Assembly (NCBI GenBank): GCA_013822085.1
Contig: PNJV01000012.1
Location: forward strand, 1 to 53,931
Origin: Isosphaera sp.
GTDB lineage: Bacteria; Planctomycetota; Phycisphaerae; Phycisphaerales; UBA1924
Length of the DNA: 53,931 nt
Direction: 5' to 3'
Made by a program: the position numbers and the translations under genes. The notes below the pieces were generated by a model. It was not told the DNA's origin. It made no database searches and saw only the letters and a program-made list of their open reading frames with translations. Position 1 is the first letter of the stretch; every line of letters starts with the position of its first letter. This document shows, piece after piece, positions 48,621-53,931 of this stretch.

Positions 48621-50141
48621 TCAGTTGCCCGGGTTCACGTTCCTGGGCCGCTCGAAGTTGTTGGTGCGCCTGCGGATGTCCAGCTCCCGCCCGTCCTGGA
48701 TCAGCCCCTGGTTGCTCCGCTCCTCCAGGGCCCTGGACTGCCGCTCCACCGCGAGGTCCCGGTCGCGGTTGAGGATCAGGTCCAGCACGCTGGCGCTGGC
48801 CGGGTGCGTGAGCACCTCCAGGTCGCCGCCGCGGCTGAGCAGCCGCCCGTACGCGTCGGCCCACTCGTTGGTCAGCAGCAGGCCGGGGTTGTTCTTGAAC
48901 GACTCGAGCTTGGCCGTGTACGACTCGAGCTGCGCCCGCACGCGCCCGACCACCGACGTGCGGTACTCGCGCGCGCGCGACATCACCTGCGCCGCCTCGC
49001 CGCCGACGGTCACCTCGCGGCCGTCCTCGAGCACCACCGCGCCGCCGTCGAGCACGCGGTCGATCGCCGCCAGGCGCCCGTCGGCATCCTGCGCGTCCCC
49101 CGACGCGATGGCGTCGGAGTAGTCCCCGATCATCTCCAGGAGCGCCGGGGCCGCGTCGCCGGCCGCGTCGGCCAGGATCCGGAAGCGCTCCTGGTCGGCC
49201 TCGGCGATGAGCTTCTGGGCGGCGGCGACGTTCGTCTGCACCGCGTCGAAGTTCGTGCGCAGGTTGAAGGGCGGGCTGGCCGTGCCCAGCCGGGTCAGCG
49301 ACGTGATGACGATCCCCGTCCCGAGCCGGTCGAGGTACTCCTGGGCCAGCTCCCGCGCCGTCACGCCCACCGACGGGAACACGCCCACCCGGCCCGCGTC
49401 GGGCTGGTCCAAGAGCAGCTCGTCGATCGACACCCGGGCCGAGGCGTGCGTCACGCCGCGGCGGACCGCCGTGAGCACGAACCGCCGCTCGTCGGCCGGC
49501 GAGAGGTTGCGGATGTAGTCGCGCACGCCCTGCCGCTGGTACTCGACGCTCCACCTGGTGTGCGCCAGGTTGAAGTCGCCGGTCAGGTTCGCCCCGTCGA
49601 ACTCCGGGTTGAGCTCGAAGCTGGCCAGCGTCCTGCTCAGCTCCTCGGTCGATTTCTCGTCGGCCGTCGCGTCGGAGCGCGTGTTGGGGAAGAACTCGCT
49701 CACGCGGAGGTTCTGCACCCCGGTGCCGACGCGCACCACCTCGCCCAGCGGCGCCGGCAGCGCGAACACGAACCCCGGCGGCACGTCCTCCTGGTCGATC
49801 TGCCCGAGCATCACCTTGACGCCGCGCTCCGTCGCCGCCACGGTCTGGAACCCGCTGAGCACGTACGCCACGCCCAGCCCGATCATCGCCAGCACGAGCA
49901 GCCGGTAGGTGATGCGCAGCGCGTCGGCCAGCGACTGGTTGGCCGGGTCCATCAGCCCGGCCGACTCGCTCGGGCCGCGCAGCTGCACCGAGGCGGCCCG
50001 CCGCCGGACCATCCGCGGGTCGGGCGCAGCCTCGGCCCCCCCGCCGGCCTCCGGGCCGGGCAGGCCCAGGCCGGCCAGCGCGCCCGCCTCAGCGTTGGCG
50101 CCGGCGCCGAGACGACCCGGCCTGGCGTCGCTGCCGCTCAT
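48621..50141 (-). CDS. SPFH-domain protein C (HflK-like)
   Basis: 506 residues. A 65-residue Gly/Ala-rich cytoplasmic N-terminus, a membrane helix (about 80-98) and an SPFH/band-7 domain (about 100-330) are seen: 'VAATERGVKVMLGQIDQEDVPPGFVFALPAPLGEVVRVGTGVQNLRV', then 'GIVITSLTRLGTASPPFNLRTNFDAVQTNVAAAQKLIAEADQERFRIL'. The helical C-terminus is long and charged. HflK-type proteins form ring-like membrane assemblies with HflC around proteases such as FtsH. The ATG overlaps the SPFH-B stop (ATGA). Confidence 0.82.
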   Translation of the reverse strand: MSGSDARPGRLGAGANAEAGALAGLGLPGPEAGGGAEAAPDPRMVRRRAASVQLRGPSESAGLMDPANQSLADALRITYRLLVLAMIGLGVAYVLSGFQTVAATERGVKVMLGQIDQEDVPPGFVFALPAPLGEVVRVGTGVQNLRVSEFFPNTRSDATADEKSTEELSRTLASFELNPEFDGANLTGDFNLAHTRWSVEYQRQGVRDYIRNLSPADERRFVLTAVRRGVTHASARVSIDELLLDQPDAGRVGVFPSVGVTARELAQEYLDRLGTGIVITSLTRLGTASPPFNLRTNFDAVQTNVAAAQKLIAEADQERFRILADAAGDAAPALLEMIGDYSDAIASGDAQDADGRLAAIDRVLDGGAVVLEDGREVTVGGEAAQVMSRAREYRTSVVGRVRAQLESYTAKLESFKNNPGLLLTNEWADAYGRLLSRGGDLEVLTHPASASVLDLILNRDRDLAVERQSRALEERSNQGLIQDGRELDIRRRTNNFERPRNVNPGN

Positions 50142-51187
50142 CGGTCACCCCCGCGGCCCTGGGCGGCGCCGCCCCCGGTGCGATCGGCCGGTCGCAGCGG
50201 GGCCGTGAACGCCGCGTCGTCGATCAGCGGCGGGATCTCCCCGCGGCCGAGCGCCTCGGCCACGCCGGGCCGCAGGAGCCCGAACCCAGGCGTCGAGAAG
50301 GGCAGGACCAGCGTCGTCTGCTTGGAGAACAGGTTCTCGCTCATGAACCGCACGGTCTCGAGGAACACCGCAAGCTCCGGGTTGGAGGCCTGCTGCTGGA
50401 GGTACGGCACCGCCTCGCGGTCCCCCTGGGCCCGGATCGACGAGGCGCGCTGCTCGGCGAAGGCCATGATCGACTCGGCGTCGGCCGTCGCCTGGGTTTC
50501 GAGCGTGCGGCCCTGCGACTCGCCCCGGCTCAGCGCCTCGCTCGAGAGGCGCTCGCGCGTGGCCTTCATCGACTCGAAGATCGCCTGCGACACGTTGGCC
50601 GGCACGCGCACCAGCGCGATCCCCAGGCTCGTGACCTCGATCCCGCTGCCGTCGATCACGCCCGAGCCGGCGGCGCCCTCGCCCCCGGCCGAGAGGCTCG
50701 CCAGCATCTTCTGCTCGATCTCGATGAGCTTGGTGCCGCGCTGGTCGGTCGAGAGCAGGTCCCCCAGCCGGTAGCCGCCGACCACCGACGAGGCGGCGCG
50801 CAGCTGCCCGCGCAGGATCTCCTCGGCCCGGAAGACGTGGTCGCTCGACCGCGGCCCGTTGGCCCCGAAGGCCTGGTAGAACCGCAGCGGGTCCTTGACG
50901 CGCCAGCTCATGTAGGTCGTCAGGACCAGGTTCTTGTTGTCCAGCGTCGCCACCGTCTCGGGGCGCGACTCGACGAGCCGGTTGCGCGTGTCGTAGCGAA
51001 CCACCGACTGGATCGGGTACGGCCAGCGCACGTACAGCCCCGGCTCGGTCCGCACCGAGCCGGCCCCGGCGCGACCGAAGGTCGTCACCACCGCCGAGTC
51101 GTAGTAGTACACCGAGTACGTCGTCATGAACGCCAGGATGAACACCACGATCACCCCGGCCACGATGTACTTCAAGATCCGCTGCAC
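50138..51187 (-). CDS. SPFH-domain protein B (HflC-like)
   Basis: 349 residues. One N-terminal helix (about 7-25) is followed by the band-7 domain ('YSVYYYDSAVVTTFGRAGAGSVRTEPGLYVRWPYPIQSVVRYDTRNRLVE') and the charged helical stretch ('AIFESMKATRERLSSEALSRGESQGRTLETQATADAESIMAFAEQRASSIRAQGDREA') typical of HflC. It lacks any protease site. GTG 51187 is well supported by AGGAGG with a 6-nt spacer. It lies 125 bp after the SPFH-A stop and overlaps SPFH-C. Confidence 0.88.
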   Translation of the reverse strand: MQRILKYIVAGVIVVFILAFMTTYSVYYYDSAVVTTFGRAGAGSVRTEPGLYVRWPYPIQSVVRYDTRNRLVESRPETVATLDNKNLVLTTYMSWRVKDPLRFYQAFGANGPRSSDHVFRAEEILRGQLRAASSVVGGYRLGDLLSTDQRGTKLIEIEQKMLASLSAGGEGAAGSGVIDGSGIEVTSLGIALVRVPANVSQAIFESMKATRERLSSEALSRGESQGRTLETQATADAESIMAFAEQRASSIRAQGDREAVPYLQQQASNPELAVFLETVRFMSENLFSKQTTLVLPFSTPGFGLLRPGVAEALGRGEIPPLIDDAAFTAPLRPADRTGGGAAQGRGGDR

Positions 51188-51312
51188 GGCCGTCCTCCTG
51201 TCTTTACCGCCCGCTGACTCTGCCGCCCGTCCGACCCTCGCTCACCCAGCCCGATGATTCCCCTGCCCTCTGCCCCCGACTATGAGCCCCGCCCCGCGCC
51301 CGCGGCGGTGTG
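51188..51312. other. Gap between SPFH-A and SPFH-B genes
   Basis: About 125 bp with the strong ribosome site of SPFH-B at its end. I see no terminator and no convincing promoter, so read-through is likely. Confidence 0.5.
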
Positions 51313-53466
51313 CTAGCGCGCCCCGGGGCGCTCCGTGCCCGTGGGCGTGGTGCTCTGGTCGAGCCGCGCTGCGCCGGCGCCGGTCTCCTTGAGGTCGTAG
51401 GTCACGCGCAGGTCCGGCACCGAGCCGTCCACCACGTACAGCCGCGAGTCCTTGAGCCGGTCGGAGAGGGCCTCGAACCAGACCCGGGCCTTGAACAGGG
51501 CCGGGTTGGCCAGGTACGACTCGACCAGGCCGTCGAACGCCTGCGCCTGGGCCCGCACGCCCAGCAGGCGGGCCCACCGCCCGGCCTGGGCCGAGGCGAT
51601 CATCGCGCCGGCCTCGCCGCGCGAGGCGGCAATCTGCCCCTCGATCTCGAGCTCCAGCTGCGCGATCTGCCCCTCGAGCTGGGCCCGCTGGGCCGGGTCG
51701 GCGGCGGCGGCGAACTCTTCGCGGAGGCTGTTGCGGCGCCGAAGCTGGGCGATGATCCGCTCGGCCAGGGCGTAGTCGCCGGCGACACGGGTCAGGAGCC
51801 CGATGGCCCGCGCCCGGCCGCCCTCGATGAGCGACAGGCCGCGCTGCGGGTCGCCCATCGCCTTCTCGAACGCCTCAGCCGGGGCCCCCGCCGGCGGGTG
51901 CACGCCCTCGATCCGGCACGAGAGCACCTCCACCCCCGCCCCGAGCCGGTCGATCGCGGCGCGCACCGCCGACTCGATCTCCTGGCCGATCTCCAGGCGC
52001 TTGGGGCCCAGGATCTCGTCCTCCTCGTAGCGGGCCAGGATGCGCGTCACCTGGCGCTGCCCGACCACCTTGAGCAGCGCCTGGCGGTCCTCGGGGGCGG
52101 CGAAGGTCTCGTAGAGCCCCGCGTCGGTCACCCGGTACGTGACGGGCACCTCCACCGAGAGCAGGGCCAGGTCGCCGGTGTTCTGGCGGGCCCTTGAGAC
52201 CTCGGCGTCGATGGCCCCGCCGCCGGCCGCTGCGCCGCTGCGCCCGGCCCGGCCCGAGGCGCTCCCCAGCCCGCGCAGGTCCAGCGCCCGCACGACGAAG
52301 TACTCCTCGTTGCTGTGGTGCGTGCCCGTCCAGAGGATCACGCGGCTCTCGGCCAGCGGCCTGGAGTTGCCCAGGGCGACCTCCCGGACCGTGCTCGCCT
52401 CGACGAGGCGGACCTCGTCGACGGGCCAGGGCAGCTTGAGGTGCAGCCCGGGCTCGATCACGCCCACCAGCCGGCCGTTGCGCATCAGCAGCCCGCGCTC
52501 GGTGCCCCCCACCACCGCCAGCGACGTGAGCAGCCAGAGCACCACCGCCCCGAAGACCACCAGCGGCACCACCGCCCGGCTGACCAGCTGGTACGCCCAC
52601 GTCCCGGTCACGTCGATGCCGATCTGGTACGAGATCGCGCCCCCGATCGTCTTGGCGATCTGGTCCGGCGAGGCGACAAAGCCCAGGATCGGCGAGTCGA
52701 AGGCCGCCCGCGGGACCTCCCCCCCCTTGCGCGGCCGGTAGAGGTTGAGCAAGAAGCTGAGCACGATCTCCACGCCCAGGAGCACCGAGAAGGCCGGGAC
52801 CACGACCAGGGCCCAGCGCAGGGCCACGTCCGACCCGGCCAGGTGCACCAGCTGCGCCGCCATCAGGGCCACGCCGATCAGCGACGCCGCCACCGCGTAC
52901 CCCGCGCCGCCGCGCAGGTTCGCCCACACCCGCTGCTTGGCCATCCCCGAGACGAAACGCGCAAAGACGAACCCCACCGCGGCGCAGGCGACGGCCACCG
53001 CCATGGCCCAGCCGCGGTCGCCGGGCACCCGGAACTCCTCGACGCCCGACTCGTTGGGCGTCAGCAGCCGCTGGCCCGACAGCGCCCGGCTCACGCCCAG
53101 GGCGATCAGCCCGGCCGAGAGCAGCATCGACGACACCGGCACCAGCACCGAGTGCATCCACGCCAGCCGCTTGGCCTGCACGCGCAGGTCCTCGGCGCTG
53201 CCCTCAAAGGCGCTGGTGCGCGCCCCCGCGTCCAGGGCCCGCGCTTCCATGTCCTCGAGGCGCTCGCGCCGGTGCTGGTCGAGGACCACGGCCAGGACCA
53301 GCCACGCCGCCGACCCGAGCAGCACCAGGCCGGCGCCGCTCAGGGCCGCGTGGTCGCGCCCCAGGACGCCATAGAGCAGCAGCCCGATCCCCAGGCTCAG
53401 CTGCAGAGCCAGCCCCATCAGGGCCACGCGCGTCGCACGCACATACGAGAGGTGATCGACCTTCAT
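51313..53466 (-). CDS. SPFH-domain protein A: multi-helix membrane protein fused to HflK-like domain
   Basis: 717 residues. About seven membrane helices (near 12-34, 43-63, 105-126, 152-171, 188-208, 215-240 and 298-319) precede an HflK-type SPFH domain (about 320-590, 'VVGGTERGLLMRNGRLVGVIEPGLHLKLPWPVDEVRLVEASTVREV', 'GHHSNEEYF'-like segment at about 380-390) and a helical tail ('AAADPAQRAQLEGQIAQLELEIEGQIAAS'). Ordinary HflK has one membrane helix, so the N-terminal membrane module is unusual. GGAG lies 5 nt before the ATG. First gene of the operon; transcription presumably starts in 53467-53931. Confidence 0.8.
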   Translation of the reverse strand: MKVDHLSYVRATRVALMGLALQLSLGIGLLLYGVLGRDHAALSGAGLVLLGSAAWLVLAVVLDQHRRERLEDMEARALDAGARTSAFEGSAEDLRVQAKRLAWMHSVLVPVSSMLLSAGLIALGVSRALSGQRLLTPNESGVEEFRVPGDRGWAMAVAVACAAVGFVFARFVSGMAKQRVWANLRGGAGYAVAASLIGVALMAAQLVHLAGSDVALRWALVVVPAFSVLLGVEIVLSFLLNLYRPRKGGEVPRAAFDSPILGFVASPDQIAKTIGGAISYQIGIDVTGTWAYQLVSRAVVPLVVFGAVVLWLLTSLAVVGGTERGLLMRNGRLVGVIEPGLHLKLPWPVDEVRLVEASTVREVALGNSRPLAESRVILWTGTHHSNEEYFVVRALDLRGLGSASGRAGRSGAAAGGGAIDAEVSRARQNTGDLALLSVEVPVTYRVTDAGLYETFAAPEDRQALLKVVGQRQVTRILARYEEDEILGPKRLEIGQEIESAVRAAIDRLGAGVEVLSCRIEGVHPPAGAPAEAFEKAMGDPQRGLSLIEGGRARAIGLLTRVAGDYALAERIIAQLRRRNSLREEFAAAADPAQRAQLEGQIAQLELEIEGQIAASRGEAGAMIASAQAGRWARLLGVRAQAQAFDGLVESYLANPALFKARVWFEALSDRLKDSRLYVVDGSVPDLRVTYDLKETGAGAARLDQSTTPTGTERPGAR

Positions 53467-53931
53467 GCCTGCTCCAGCCGTTGCGCCCGTTCTTCAGACC
53501 CGCCCGGACCCGCCCGGGGTTGGCCCAGGCCGGGGCTGCGTGTTCTGACCAAGCCTTGGGGGCTTCCTGCCTTGCGCCCCAGCGGCCCAACTCGCGTCCG
53601 TGCGGCCCGACTCGGCCCCGAGGATAGACCGCAGCTGCGCCAGGCTCGCCGGAGCTGCGCCAGGCTCGCCGGTCATGGGCCAGCCAGGACGCGCAACTCT
53701 GTGTCGCCGGAGCGTCGGCTGACGCCGGCAACCAGCGCGCAGCCCCGCTGCGCCCACACCATACGCCCGCCACCTCAAATGGTTCGCCCCGATCACCGCT
53801 TCCCCCGATCCACCAACCGCTCCGGTGCGTAGCGATCTGGCAGCAGCCCTGCGCGGGCGCCCACCGGCGCATCGCCCGCGCCCGGCGTCGGGCCAATCAT
53901 CACGCACGCGTGCGCGAGGGAGAATCACCCC
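53467..53931. other. Upstream region of the SPFH/ABC operon
   Basis: About 465 bp to the window end without a supported gene. It contains an exact 20-bp tandem duplication (53633-53672). I find no clean -35/-10 pair. A gene beginning beyond the window edge cannot be excluded. Confidence 0.45.
53633..53672. repeat. Perfect 20-bp tandem direct repeat
   Basis: AGCTGCGCCAGGCTCGCCGG occurs twice without a gap (53633-53652, 53653-53672), about 170 bp upstream of the SPFH-A start on the minus strand. Confidence 0.7.

Noticed and set aside
1-53931. tRNA, rRNA, CRISPR arrays, transposases, integrases or phage genes
   Set aside because: None seen on either strand: no regularly spaced repeats, no tRNA-like T-arm sequences in the gaps, and no mobile-element protein motifs.

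Overview
The window is chromosomal DNA of a very high-GC bacterium. Gene content points to a planctomycete, most likely of the class Phycisphaerae. The pointers are a large VWA/amidotransferase-like membrane protein, an NHL-repeat lipoprotein, three SPFH proteins in one operon with an ABC exporter, several proteins with Gly/Ala/Pro-rich tails, Gram-negative envelope genes (LpxC, an LptF/G-type permease, a NodT-type outer-membrane channel), and many genes with weak or absent Shine-Dalgarno sequences. This placement is inference from gene content; no rRNA is present. I see no mobile element, CRISPR array, tRNA or rRNA.

Layout, with 40 genes called. 104-5415 (minus): WYL regulator, NHL lipoprotein and VWA protein. 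5899-10246 (plus): sigma-54 activator, bactofilin, then a compact run of cyclodeaminase, two CxxCxxCC proteins and a double zinc-ribbon protein. 10336-13546 (minus): CPBP protease and LptF/G-type permease. 13852-15003 (plus): ribosomal genes rplM-rpsI. 15016-18738 (minus): P1B-4 metal ATPase and lysS. 18867-22231 (plus): NeuD/PglD-like acyltransferase, PDZ protein and surE. 22660-23547 (minus): HDOD protein. 23726-30429 (minus): nonulosonic-acid and flagellin-glycosylation operon, a very large Maf fusion followed by neuA, neuB and neuC. 30594-34859: short divergent or convergent units (membrane protein, DciA-like protein, class IV aminotransferase, unknown protein, lpxC). 34880-42986: fbaB, a VOC-like protein, a NodT channel, a ComEA-like protein, a GH10-like protein without catalytic glutamates, and purC. 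43014-53466 (minus): six-gene operon of SPFH-A, SPFH-B, SPFH-C, ABC ATPase, ABC permease and a 705-residue unknown.

How the genes work together. The maf-neuA-neuB-neuC operon should make a CMP-activated nine-carbon sugar acid and attach it to flagellin; the NeuD-like acyltransferase may modify the sugar. LpxC, LptF/G and NodT indicate an outer membrane with lipid A. The SPFH/ABC operon looks like a membrane-microdomain scaffold coupled to an exporter and is the best candidate for an undescribed system.

The most general observation is regulatory. Eight genes without a Shine-Dalgarno carry a TANNNT hexamer ending exactly 5 or 6 nt before the start codon, as expected for leaderless transcripts. 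Coupled genes inside operons use 4-bp ATGA or GTGA overlaps instead, and a third group has clear AGGAG-type ribosome sites.
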